From contig DFJW01000023.1 in NCBI GenBank assembly GCA_002373775.1, positions 1-10,554 of the forward strand: a stretch of 10,554 nucleotides of DNA. The letters run 5' to 3'. This document shows, piece after piece, positions 1 through 7,366 of this stretch. The DNA comes from Ruminococcus flavefaciens (GTDB taxonomy: Bacteria > Bacillota > Clostridia > Oscillospirales > Ruminococcaceae). Every line of letters begins with the position of its first letter. Position 1 is the stretch's first letter. The translations under genes and the position numbers were made by a program. The notes beneath the pieces were generated by a model that saw nothing but the letters and a program-made list of their open reading frames with translations, was not told the DNA's origin and made no database searches.

Positions 1-43
1 CTGAGCGGAAAATGTGCTGAATGGGATACTTACTTGTTACCAT
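1..43 (-). CDS. Start of an unidentified protein, cut by the window edge
   Basis: Fourteen codons are visible, reading MVTSKYPIQHIFRS, and the frame is open to the window edge. The start is chosen because ATG at 41-43 lies 7 bases after a strong ribosome binding site (AAAGGAGC on the minus strand, 51-58) and downstream of a good sigma-A promoter (76-104). The family cannot be recognised from so few residues. The promoter, leader and first codons resemble those of the 28-codon ORF at 963-1049: in both proteins residues 13-14 are Arg-Ser after a hydrophobic stretch. The two may be paralogous gene starts. The fact of a translated gene is fairly safe; its function is unknown. Confidence 0.55.
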   Translation of the reverse strand, partial: MVTSKYPIQHIFRS

Positions 44-75
44 TTGTACAGCTCCTTTCCTGTGGGTATGTATAT

Positions 76-104
76 ATTATAACCTGCTTTTCACTGTTTG
101 TCCA
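76..104 (-). promoter_or_regulatory. Sigma-A promoter for the gene at the left edge
   Basis: On the minus strand TGGACA (99-104) and TATAAT (76-81) are separated by 17 bases. A ribosome binding site and ATG follow at 51-58 and 41-43. The -35 context ATTGGACAA and a downstream CATACC recur at matching spacing in the promoter at 1081-1109. Confidence 0.7.
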
Positions 105-150
105 ATCTGAAAATTTTATCAGGAACTATAAAAACAGGCTATACTTCGGA

Positions 151-906
<756 letters not shown>

Positions 907-962
907 TTATGTATTATTCAGGAGGTAATACACTAAATGTTTCAGCTAAATATGTTTTTCGT

Positions 963-1049
963 TTAACATCGTTCTGTACTGCACATTCGGTCTGTTCCTT
1001 TCACGATGGAGCGGAGCATACCAAGCACATAGGACGTTTTATAATTCAT
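963..1049 (-). CDS. 28-residue leader or small protein
   Basis: A 28-codon ORF begins MNYKTSYVLGMLRS and ends TERC. The ATG (1047-1049) lies 7 bases after AAAGGAGC (1057-1064 on the complement), and a strong sigma-A promoter lies just upstream, so translation is plausible. The product is basic, with two cysteines and a short hydrophobic stretch; no family is recognised. It precedes the terminator hairpin (862-897) and the LysR-NifH gene on the same strand, which is the order leader ORF, attenuator, gene. Its start resembles the partial gene at 1-43, so it may instead be a truncated copy of that gene. Its ribosome binding site lies within inverted repeats that reach into its own coding sequence. 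Confidence 0.5.
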   Translation of the reverse strand: MNYKTSYVLGMLRSIVKGTDRMCSTERC

Positions 1050-1075
1050 CTTTACCGCTCCTTTCGTTTGGTATG
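1008..1075 (-). promoter_or_regulatory. Two crossing inverted repeats at the mRNA 5' end (pseudoknot or switching hairpins)
   Basis: In RNA order on the minus strand: CATACCAA (1068-1075), GGAGCGG (1055-1061), TTGGTATG (1017-1024), CCGCTCC (1008-1014). The first pairs with the third (8 bp) and the second with the fourth (7 bp), and the two pairings cross. GGAGCGG includes the ribosome binding site of the 28-codon ORF, so the second pairing would hide it. The expected transcription start, about 7 bases beyond the -10 box, falls near 1074, so the structure would begin at the very 5' end of the RNA. Folding has not been computed. Confidence 0.5.
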
Positions 1076-1080
1076 GTTTT

Positions 1081-1109
1081 ATTATATCATCTGGTAATAC
1101 ACTTGTCCA
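1081..1109 (-). promoter_or_regulatory. Sigma-A promoter for the leader ORF and LysR-NifH gene
   Basis: On the minus strand TGGACA (1104-1109) and TATAAT (1081-1086) are spaced 17 bases apart. It lies in the gap after the tcdA stop codon and before the leader ORF. No terminator for tcdA is visible between 1110 and 1150, so read-through from tcdA is possible. Confidence 0.7.
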
Positions 1110-1150
1110 ATGCCAAAATTCCATAGTGAGTTATAAGTGCAGCCTATATA

Positions 1151-1906
1151 CTATGACTTGCATATATCCTTTACAACTTCTCCTGCGATGATAAGTCCCA
1201 CTACAGAAGGTACAAATGCAGTACTGCCCGGAATATCACGGCGCTCTGTACATTTATGTTTTGCTCCGGGAGGACAGATGCAATGTGTACGACAGGATAT
1301 GGACATATCTTCTATAGGACGTGTGGGCTGTTCCTCAGAATATACGACTTTGAGCTTTTTGACCTTTCGTTTGCGGCACTCGATACGCATTACCTTTGCA
1401 AGCGGACATACCTTGGTCTTATAAATATCAGCCACACGAAATGCCGTGGGATCAAGCTTGTTGCCTGCCCCCATACTGCTGATAATGGGAATATGAAGCT
1501 CCTGTGCCTTCATGACGAGCGCAAGCTTCGCTGTGACAGTATCGACTGCATCGACAATATAATCATACTCTCCGAATGGGAACTCATCTTCGTTTTCCAG
1601 CAGAAAAAAGCACTTGTGTATACGGATATCAACGTCGGGATTTATCTCCCTCATTCGTTCAGCCATGACCTCTGCTTTGTACTTGCCCACTGTTTTTCTT
1701 GTGGCGATTATCTGGCGGTTCAGATTTGTAAGACAGACCTTATCATCGTCGATAAGGTCGAATTTATATACACCGCTTCTTACAAGTGCCTCGCAGACGT
1801 ATCCGCCTACACCGCCGATACCGAATACCGCTACCCTTGCGTTGGCAAGCCTGTTCATTCCCTCTTTGCCGATCAGAAGCTGTGTTCTTGAAAACTGATT
1901 CAACAT
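1151..1906 (-). CDS. tcdA: TcdA/CsdL-type tRNA threonylcarbamoyladenosine dehydratase
   Basis: This 251-residue E1-like ThiF-superfamily enzyme would use ATP to dehydrate t6A to cyclic ct6A at position 37 of ANN-decoding tRNAs. Visible features are the FSRTQLLIG start, the nucleotide-binding GIGGVGG loop (residues 29-35), the DDDKV..TNLNRQ segment that follows it, the adenylation-region DAVDTVTAK, and the C-terminal GSTAFVPSVVGLIIAGEVV typical of the TcdA/YgdL group. Length matches the family. The ATG at 1904-1906 is chosen over a GTG three codons upstream because the ribosome binding site AAAAGGTG overlaps that GTG. The gene stands alone behind its own consensus promoter (1950-1978). A general ThiF-family annotation would be the cautious alternative. 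Confidence 0.88.
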   Translation of the reverse strand: MLNQFSRTQLLIGKEGMNRLANARVAVFGIGGVGGYVCEALVRSGVYKFDLIDDDKVCLTNLNRQIIATRKTVGKYKAEVMAERMREINPDVDIRIHKCFFLLENEDEFPFGEYDYIVDAVDTVTAKLALVMKAQELHIPIISSMGAGNKLDPTAFRVADIYKTKVCPLAKVMRIECRKRKVKKLKVVYSEEQPTRPIEDMSISCRTHCICPPGAKHKCTERRDIPGSTAFVPSVVGLIIAGEVVKDICKS

Positions 1907-1949
1907 GTCGATCACCTTTTAATCATAGTAATATAATAGATATAATATG

Positions 1950-1978
1950 ATTATATATCAGGCTAAAGAATATGTCAA
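1950..1978 (-). promoter_or_regulatory. Consensus sigma-A promoter for tcdA
   Basis: On the minus strand TTGACA (1973-1978) and TATAAT (1950-1955) are exact consensus boxes separated by 17 bases. Together with the plus-strand promoter at 2001-2029 it forms a divergent pair with 22 bases between the two -35 boxes. The gap 1916-2064 is strongly AT-rich. Confidence 0.8.
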
Positions 1979-2000
1979 TATCTTATTCTGACAAAACTTA

Positions 2001-2029
2001 TTGACAAAGTAGTTTTATATAGCTATAAT
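2001..2029 (+). promoter_or_regulatory. Consensus sigma-A promoter for the GCS-like stub
   Basis: TTGACA (2001-2006) and TATAAT (2024-2029) are exact consensus boxes with a 17-base spacer. The ribosome binding site AGAGGTGA (2052-2059) and ATG (2065) follow. Confidence 0.8.
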
Positions 2030-2064
2030 ATTCTCATAGATATACATCAGCAGAGGTGATATAA

Positions 2065-2247
2065 ATGAAAAATGAGATCAGACAAGCTATATATGACAAA
2101 TATATTGCACCGACAAAAGAAGAACGCCCAGACTATATCGGAGTTGAGATCGAAATGCCTGTAGTAAATCTAAGCGGACAGCCTGTTGATGAAGCTGTTT
2201 CAATTGAAGTCGCCGAAAGATTTATCAGACAATTTAACTTCATATAA
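2065..2247 (+). pseudogene. Truncated N terminus, probably of a glutamate-cysteine-ligase-like protein
   Basis: Sixty codons start at ATG after a good ribosome binding site (AGAGGTGA, 5-base spacing) and end in tandem TAA TAA. Residues 22-36 (PDYIGVEIEMPVVNL), followed by GQPVDEAV, resemble the N-terminal strand of the glutamate-cysteine ligase (GCS2/EgtA-like) superfamily, in which the acidic residues bind metal and glutamate; those proteins are usually 400 residues or more. Nothing after residue 60 continues the domain, so the gene looks 3'-truncated although its promoter and start are intact. The match is from memory of the motif and is moderate. A genuine 60-residue protein cannot be excluded. 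Confidence 0.5.
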
Positions 2248-2307
2248 TAATATCATCACATGATTGCTTATTAAATCTCCCTGTTGTTTTATCAGCCAAA
2301 CTATTGA

Positions 2308-2406
2308 TTGATTGAAGCTGAAGGGCTTCCGACAGATATTGAAAAGCTTACACCGACGCAGAATCGCTCTATCCAGCATATCTATGAGATGATAACGTAT
2401 ATATAA
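2308..2406 (+). pseudogene. Gene-tail debris of unknown origin
   Basis: An open stretch of 32 codons (from Leu, after a TGA at 2305) reads EAEGLPTDIEKLTPTQ and then NRSIQHIYEMITYI before TAA at 2404-2406. It has no start codon with a ribosome binding site and looks like the C terminus of a protein. It is in the same frame as the stub at 2065-2247, so it could be the tail of the same gene after an internal deletion, but I do not recognise its family. It abuts the asnB stop codon with no gap. The rest of 2248-2406 holds no gene and no clear terminator. Confidence 0.3.
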
Positions 2407-3984
2407 TTACTTTCCGCTCTCGCCATAGTTAGACAGAACTCGGGCGGAAGGATCATTGACATTACAGCCCTCCCATTCTTTGTTGGGCATCCAGAAATCC
2501 ACTACCATTTCGCTGTTGCCATGATAATATTTCTCGAATATCTCACGGTAAAGCAATGACTCCTTTGTAAATGGCTGAGCATGGGAATACTTTGTACGGA
2601 GCAGTTCGAATTCCTCATCGGAGTAATGAACATCAGCGTATTCTTTCAGGTAGTCCACCATTGAATGTCCCACAGCGTCTGAGAATGCCGCCTTTTCGCG
2701 GTAGAGTATATCGTGCGGCAGATAATCGCCTTCAAATGCATGACGAAGGAGATATTTGCCTTTATTGTACTTGTTCAGCTTCATTTCGGGATCTACTGCC
2801 ATTACATATTTCACGAAATCAAGGTCTCCGAAAGGTACTCTTGCTTCAAGAGAGTTCACGGAGATACACCTGTCTGCACGGAGTACGTCATACATGTGCA
2901 GTTCGCGGACACGCTTTACTGATTCTGCTTGGAAAGCATCCGCTGAGGGCGCAAAATCAGTATATTTATAACCGAAAAGCTCATCGGAGATCTCACCCGT
3001 AAGCAGTACGCGGATGTCGGTCTGTTCATGTATAGCCTTGCAGAGAAGGTACATTCCCATACTTGCGCGGATAGTGGTTATATCATAAGTTCCAAGAAGA
3101 TGAATCACATCTTCCAGTGCATTGATTACGTCATCCTTTGTTATCATCACTTCAGTATGGTCACTGCCTATGTAATCAGCTACCTGTTTAGCATATTTCA
3201 GGTCAATAGCGTCGGTATCCATGCCAATAGCGAATGTGCGGACAGGCGTGGAACTCTCCCGCTGGGCAATGGCGCAAACCAGTGATGAATCAAGTCCGCC
3301 AGACAGCAGAAATCCTACCTTTGCATCTGCATCGAGCCGTTTTTTTACACCTGCTTCAAGTTTATCATGAATATTAGAACATACCGTTTCAATATCATCA
3401 TGAATCACATTGTTCACGTCAGTAATATCACAGTAGCAGTTGAATTCTCCGTCATTGTAATAATGTCCGGGCGGAAATGGCATTATCTTTTCGCAGATAT
3501 CAACGAGATTCTTTGCTTCACTTGCAAATACGATAGTGTCTCCGTCATAGCCGTAATACAGTGGACGTATGCCGATAGGGTCACGGGCAGCTATGAAAGA
3601 TCGCTGCTTGCAGTCGTATATGATGCAGGCAAATTCCGCATCAAGCATAGCGAACATATCAGTGCCGAACTCTTTATAAAGCGGCAGCAGTATCTCACAG
3701 TCACTGTCACTTGAGAACCTGTATCCCCTTTCAATAAGCATTTCTTTCGTCTTTCTGAAACCGTATATCTCACCGTTGCAGACAACATAATTGCCGTTGA
3801 GTTCAAAGGGCTGCATTCCCTCCGGAGTCAGTCCCATTATTGAAAGGCGCTGGAATCCCAGAACGCCGTCTTTCAGGTCAATTATCCTCTCATCGTCAGG
3901 TCCTCTCGACACTGTAGCCGTAAGCCCTTCCGAAACCTTCTGCATACCGCTGCCTTTGCCGCAGTATCCCATTATCGTACACAT
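2407..3984 (-). CDS. asnB: Asparagine synthetase, glutamine-hydrolysing
   Basis: This 525-residue protein converts aspartate, glutamine and ATP to asparagine, glutamate, AMP and PPi. The N-terminal class II glutaminase domain begins with catalytic Cys2 exposed after Met removal (MCTIMGYCG), with SRGPDDE (26-32), FQRLSI (44-49), NGEIY (70-74) and RDPIGIRPLYY (134-144). The C-terminal synthetase domain has the pyrophosphate loop SGGLDSS (228-234), then LLTGEISDELFGY and SLEARVPFGDLDFV, as in AsnB. Length is slightly below E. coli AsnB (about 554). The ATG at 3982-3984 follows GGAGGA by 6 bases. It is the last gene of the glutamine cluster, set off from purF by 65 bases carrying a hairpin and a palindrome, which suggests separate control. 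Confidence 0.95.
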   Translation of the reverse strand: MCTIMGYCGKGSGMQKVSEGLTATVSRGPDDERIIDLKDGVLGFQRLSIMGLTPEGMQPFELNGNYVVCNGEIYGFRKTKEMLIERGYRFSSDSDCEILLPLYKEFGTDMFAMLDAEFACIIYDCKQRSFIAARDPIGIRPLYYGYDGDTIVFASEAKNLVDICEKIMPFPPGHYYNDGEFNCYCDITDVNNVIHDDIETVCSNIHDKLEAGVKKRLDADAKVGFLLSGGLDSSLVCAIAQRESSTPVRTFAIGMDTDAIDLKYAKQVADYIGSDHTEVMITKDDVINALEDVIHLLGTYDITTIRASMGMYLLCKAIHEQTDIRVLLTGEISDELFGYKYTDFAPSADAFQAESVKRVRELHMYDVLRADRCISVNSLEARVPFGDLDFVKYVMAVDPEMKLNKYNKGKYLLRHAFEGDYLPHDILYREKAAFSDAVGHSMVDYLKEYADVHYSDEEFELLRTKYSHAQPFTKESLLYREIFEKYYHGNSEMVVDFWMPNKEWEGCNVNDPSARVLSNYGESGK

Positions 3985-3999
3985 TTTCTTTCCTCCGAA

Positions 4000-4013
4000 T
4001 CATATTAATATGA
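4000..4013. repeat. Perfect 14-base palindrome before asnB
   Basis: TCATATTAATATGA reads the same on both strands. It directly abuts the 12-bp hairpin at 4014-4043 and lies just upstream of the asnB ribosome binding site (3991-3996). In RNA it could form a weak 4-bp stem with a six-base loop (ATTAAT), or as DNA it could bind a dimeric regulator. Confidence 0.5.
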
Positions 4014-4043
4014 AGAGCCTGTATCGCCATTGATACAAGCCCT
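4014..4043 (-). promoter_or_regulatory. Hairpin with hexaloop AAUGGC between purF and asnB, candidate ANTAR target
   Basis: On the minus strand AGGGCTTGTATC pairs with GATACAGGCTCT: 12 contiguous pairs including two G-U, closing a loop AATGGC. ANTAR proteins are known to bind RNA hairpins with six-base loops carrying A at position 1 and G at position 4; this loop has both. An ANTAR gene is encoded two genes upstream in the same unit. No T-tract follows, so it is not a plain terminator. A second convincing A1/G4 hairpin was not found. Confidence 0.55.
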
Positions 4044-4049
4044 AAAATG

Positions 4050-5471
4050 TCACCCGTGTATTTTTTCGTCGAATTTATTCTTGCTCCCTGCTCCTGAAAC
4101 GTCTACTGGGTAGTCACCTGTAAAGCATCCGCTGCAATATCCGCACTTTTCGTCTATAAGCTCTCCAAGAGCAGTTACCGGCAGATATGCCAGCGAATCT
4201 GCGCCGATATATTCTGCTATTTCCTCAGTAGAATGGCACTTGCCGGCAATAAGATTCTCTTCAGAATCTATATCTGTGCCGAAATAACATGAGTGCAGAA
4301 ACGGCGGAGAAGATATGCGGACGTGTACCTCTTTCGCTCCTGCTTCACGCAGAAGCTTCACTATCCTTGCACTGGTAGTGCCGCGTACTATCGAATCGTC
4401 TATCATGATAACACGTTTGCCGGCAACGGTCTCGCGCACTGCGTTGAGCTTGATCTTTACAGCATTTTCTCTCTGGGACTGATGCGGCTGAATGAAGCTC
4501 CTGCCGATGTATTTATTTTTTATGAAGCCTATGCCATATGGGATACCGCTCTTGTTTGCATATCCGAGAGCGGCATCAAGGCCTGAATCCGGAACACCAA
4601 TTACTATATCAGCGGATACAGGACTGTGCTCTGCAAGAAGCTCTCCGGCTTTGAGTCGTGCATGGTGGACTGATACACCCTCGATAATTGAGTCCGGTCG
4701 TGCGAAATAGATGTACTCAAATATGCAGATATTCTGCCTTTTTCCGCAGTCAGCGCGTATTGAGCGCACCCCTTCGCTGCTTATGACAACTATCTCACCG
4801 GCTTCAATGTCGCGGATAAATTCTGCTCCCACGGTTTCAAGAGCACAGGATTCTGACGCCACCACATATGCGCCGTCATTAGTTCTTCCGATGCACAGTG
4901 GACGGAATCCGTCAGGATCACGAAATGCGATCAGCTTTGTGGCGGTCATGAGTATGCAGGAGTATGCTCCCTTGAGACGAGGCATTGCACGCTCTACCGC
5001 CTCTTCCGTAGAGTGACAGTTCAGGCGCTCGCGGACGATCTCGTATGCTATTGCCTCTGTGTCGGAGGTGCCGTGGAATATGGCACCGGACATTTCGAAT
5101 GAGCGTCTCAGTTCCGCCGCATTTACAAGATTCCCGTTGTGGACAAGTGCCATATTTCCCTTTATATGGCGGATTACAAGGGGCTGTATATTATTGGGAT
5201 TGTGTCCGCCGGTAGTGGAATAGCGGACGTGTCCCACTGCCATGTTGCCCTTGCCGAGTTTGTCAAGTTCATCACGGCTGAACACCTCGGAAACCAGTCC
5301 GTCAGCCCTTTTATGCCTGAAAACGCCGTCGTCGCACACAGCTATACCGCAGCTCTCCTGTCCGCGGTGCTGGAGTGCATAAAGTCCGAAATAAGCTGAG
5401 GAAGCAGGATCAGCACTGCCGTTTTCGTAAATACCGAAAACTCCGCATTCCTCATGTATGGAATCAAACAT
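4050..5471 (-). CDS. purF: Amidophosphoribosyltransferase
   Basis: This 473-residue enzyme catalyses the first committed step of purine synthesis: PRPP plus glutamine gives phosphoribosylamine, glutamate and PPi. The start MFDSIHEEC shows an 8-residue propeptide before nucleophile Cys9, as in Bacillus-type PurF. The class II glutaminase domain has QHRGQES, GHVRYSTTG, HNGNLVN and GTSDTE. The PRPP-binding loop VIMIDDSIVRGTTS is near residues 354-367. Cysteines in QNICIFEYIYFARPDS, FLHSCYFGTD and CGYCSGC supply the 4Fe-4S ligands of the Fe-S-containing, oxygen-sensitive form. The ATG at 5469-5471 is preferred over a GTG three codons upstream because the ribosome binding site AGAGGTG overlaps that GTG. 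It follows the ANTAR gene by 12 bases. No other purine gene is nearby. Confidence 0.95.
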   Translation of the reverse strand: MFDSIHEECGVFGIYENGSADPASSAYFGLYALQHRGQESCGIAVCDDGVFRHKRADGLVSEVFSRDELDKLGKGNMAVGHVRYSTTGGHNPNNIQPLVIRHIKGNMALVHNGNLVNAAELRRSFEMSGAIFHGTSDTEAIAYEIVRERLNCHSTEEAVERAMPRLKGAYSCILMTATKLIAFRDPDGFRPLCIGRTNDGAYVVASESCALETVGAEFIRDIEAGEIVVISSEGVRSIRADCGKRQNICIFEYIYFARPDSIIEGVSVHHARLKAGELLAEHSPVSADIVIGVPDSGLDAALGYANKSGIPYGIGFIKNKYIGRSFIQPHQSQRENAVKIKLNAVRETVAGKRVIMIDDSIVRGTTSARIVKLLREAGAKEVHVRISSPPFLHSCYFGTDIDSEENLIAGKCHSTEEIAEYIGADSLAYLPVTALGELIDEKCGYCSGCFTGDYPVDVSGAGSKNKFDEKIHG

Positions 5472-5483
5472 TATATACACCTC

Positions 5484-6065
5484 TTACAGATACTGCTCGT
5501 TTAACCTGTCTATCAGTTCAAGAGCCGCAATGCTTTTTTTCTTGCGCTTGTTCATAGCGTACTGCTCTACATATGCGTGAGCTTCCGCTTCTGTCATTCC
5601 CTTGTGCTCCATTAGCATAAACTTTGCCTTGTCTATAGTCTGTATCTCCGTGATCTTTTCCTCAAGGCTAAGATTCTTGCTGTAAAGCTTCAGCGAACGG
5701 GTAACAGCTATGTCCAGTGTTTTTACAAGCTGATAGAGAAGACTTCTGCTGAACGGCTTGCCGACGATGATTATGCCGCACTTTTCAGCACGGTCACTTA
5801 TCTTTTCAATGTACTCTTCCTTTATCATGAAGATACAGTTTGCACCTGTTTTTTCAATTATGTATTCGGCAAGCTCAAATCCAGGTTCGTCAAGCAAAGG
5901 CGAGTTTATAACTGCCAGCTCTACAGACGTTACGGAATCAAGATAAGTCTTGGCCTGATAAGCCGATTCCACAAGTTTAGGCGTACACTGGAATGAATCG
6001 CGGAGAAAGTTAGTGAGTGCTTCAGAGGCGCTTTTACTGCTTGATATTACAAGAACTTTTTCCAA
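5484..6065 (-). CDS. ANTAR-domain RNA-binding antiterminator with a degenerate receiver domain
   Basis: This 193-residue protein has an N-terminal receiver-like domain (about 1-120), a coiled linker and a C-terminal ANTAR domain (about 134-188: LEEKITEIQTIDKAKFMLM, then GMTEAEAHAYVEQYAM). ANTAR proteins such as EutV and NasR bind paired hexaloop hairpins and prevent termination. The receiver is atypical: the acidic pair is replaced (VLVISSSKS) and the phosphoacceptor position is Asn54 (LAVINSPL), although Lys103 (GKPFS) remains, so phosphorylation control looks lost. The start is TTG at 6063-6065, fixed by GGAGGT five bases upstream; no better ATG exists near it. It sits between the synthetase-like gene and purF with 12-base gaps, pointing to control of nitrogen-metabolism transcripts, possibly by sensing glutamine status through protein contact (inference). 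Confidence 0.85.
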   Translation of the reverse strand: MEKVLVISSSKSASEALTNFLRDSFQCTPKLVESAYQAKTYLDSVTSVELAVINSPLLDEPGFELAEYIIEKTGANCIFMIKEEYIEKISDRAEKCGIIIVGKPFSRSLLYQLVKTLDIAVTRSLKLYSKNLSLEEKITEIQTIDKAKFMLMEHKGMTEAEAHAYVEQYAMNKRKKKSIAALELIDRLNEQYL

Positions 6066-6077
6066 AGCCGACCTCCG

Positions 6078-7355
6078 TTATAAACTGTAAAAATACTTCT
6101 GATTCTCGAATGCTTCCTTGTCATATGCTGTCGAATATTCCTTCCACTCTGTTCTGCTGTGAGAGATAAGTGCTTCGAGGATATTTGCCGGGATGTGTTT
6201 GTTTATGAAATCAGATTTTTCAGCGCAGTCTGCTGCTTCTTCGAGGGATAAGGGCAGTCTGCCTACGCTTTCATTTTCGGCAGGAAGCGCTGACTCCTCA
6301 GCTATACCTTCAAGTGCAGCGTATATCATAAGTCCGAATGCGAAGTAAGGATTGCAGACACAGTCAGCTGCTCTCAGTTCAACGGACATTTCATCGCTTT
6401 CGGGATTCATCCTTATAAGCTGCGAGCCCTCATCAGATGCCCAAATTATATCACGCGGTGCAGTGAATTCACCAAGCCTTGCGTATGAATTAACAGTCGA
6501 ATTTGTGAACAGAGTAAAGCCGCGTATATGCTCCATTATGCCTGCTGCTGCACTTTTCATTTCGTCACATGTATCGTTTTTCTTTTCCTCAAGGAAGTCA
6601 CTGTCTGGGAAAATATTGAAACTGATGTGCATGCCGTTTCCGCAGTCGGTACGGAGAGGTTTAGGCATGAAGCTGGCATGTACTCCATGAGTCTCTGCTA
6701 CTGATTTGACAGCAGATTTGAAGCTGAGGAATGTGTCAGCTGCTTTCAGTGCGGATGAAGCATTGAAGTCTATCTCATGCTGTCCGCATCCGCTCTCGTG
6801 ACGCGAGGACACGGGGTGGATGCCCATCTGCTCAAGCGTCAGACAAACATCACGTCTGATATTCTCCCCTTTGTCGTCGGGAGCTGTGTCACAGTAGCTC
6901 GCATGATCGTGCGGGATCTTAGTTGGTGTGCCGTTCTCATCGTTCTTGAACAGAGTGAACTCGCACGACGTCCCGAAGCGGAAGCAATATCCTGCCGAAA
7001 CTGCTGACTTCATGGCTTTTTTCAGGAAGTACCTTCCGTCTCCTTCAAATGGAGTGCCGTCCTTGTAGCGGATGTAGCAGAACATTCTGATGACTCTCCC
7101 CTGCTGAGGTCTCCATGGAAGAACTGTCATGGTCTGTGCATCTGGAAACAGGAAGAGGTCTTTGCCTTCGGCTGCTTCAAAACCTGATATTTTCTTGGCA
7201 GCTATCCTTGCACCGCTTTCAAATGTGACAGCAAGCTCAGAAGAAAGTATGGAGATATTTTTGAGCCTGCCGTGTAGGTCACAGAATGTAAGCTTTACGA
7301 ATTTAACGTCATTTTCCTCAATATACTGTAATATTTCACTCTCTGAATATATCAT
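6078..7355 (-). CDS. Divergent type I glutamine synthetase family protein with altered active site
   Basis: This 425-residue protein has the GSI fold. Residues 18-35 give VKFVKLTFCDLHGRLKN (beta-grasp Asp loop). Metal and substrate elements are Glu132 (TSCEF), RHESGCGQHEIDF (185-197), CGNGMHISF (238-246), NSTVNSYARL (285-294), LIR (313-315) and VELR (325-328). GSI normally has a Glu-Ala-Pro flap (E. coli Glu327, the ammonium-site base); here it is Thr298-Ala-Pro. The W-S-x-x-NRS segment carrying Arg339 reads WASDEGS, and the NSYKR lysine is Ala292. These changes suggest a non-standard amine acceptor, a regulatory role or loss of activity. It lacks the C-terminal adenylylation segment and is shorter than usual GSI (about 440-470). 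The ATG follows GGAGG by 5 bases, 11 bases after gltD. Family membership is secure; glutamine synthesis is not. Confidence 0.85.
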   Translation of the reverse strand: MIYSESEILQYIEENDVKFVKLTFCDLHGRLKNISILSSELAVTFESGARIAAKKISGFEAAEGKDLFLFPDAQTMTVLPWRPQQGRVIRMFCYIRYKDGTPFEGDGRYFLKKAMKSAVSAGYCFRFGTSCEFTLFKNDENGTPTKIPHDHASYCDTAPDDKGENIRRDVCLTLEQMGIHPVSSRHESGCGQHEIDFNASSALKAADTFLSFKSAVKSVAETHGVHASFMPKPLRTDCGNGMHISFNIFPDSDFLEEKKNDTCDEMKSAAAGIMEHIRGFTLFTNSTVNSYARLGEFTAPRDIIWASDEGSQLIRMNPESDEMSVELRAADCVCNPYFAFGLMIYAALEGIAEESALPAENESVGRLPLSLEEAADCAEKSDFINKHIPANILEALISHSRTEWKEYSTAYDKEAFENQKYFYSL

Positions 7356-7366
7356 TTTGTCCTCCG

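Larger units (their letters stand above)
924..1103. repeat. 11-base direct repeat pair flanking the leader ORF
   Basis: GGTAATACACT (plus-strand reading) occurs at 924-934 and again at 1093-1103. The right copy lies inside the 17-base spacer of the promoter at 1081-1109; the left copy lies between the 28-codon ORF and the terminator hairpin. They could be paired operator sites or scars of an insertion or duplication. The flanking bases do not match further. Confidence 0.45.

Noticed and set aside
920..966. AGGAGG followed by ATG (937) on the plus strand
   Set aside because: The frame is only nine codons and no promoter is visible; the ribosome-site match is probably chance.
909..1097. 62-codon plus-strand frame over the leader region
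   Set aside because: It has no ribosome binding site, and the promoter, leader ORF and structures are all on the minus strand.
2315..2330. GAAGC/GCTTC hairpin as a terminator after asnB
   Set aside because: The stem is only 5 bp and no T-run follows on the minus strand.
4014..4043. Hairpin as a simple rho-independent terminator of purF
   Set aside because: There is no T-tract after the stem, and asnB follows on the same strand.
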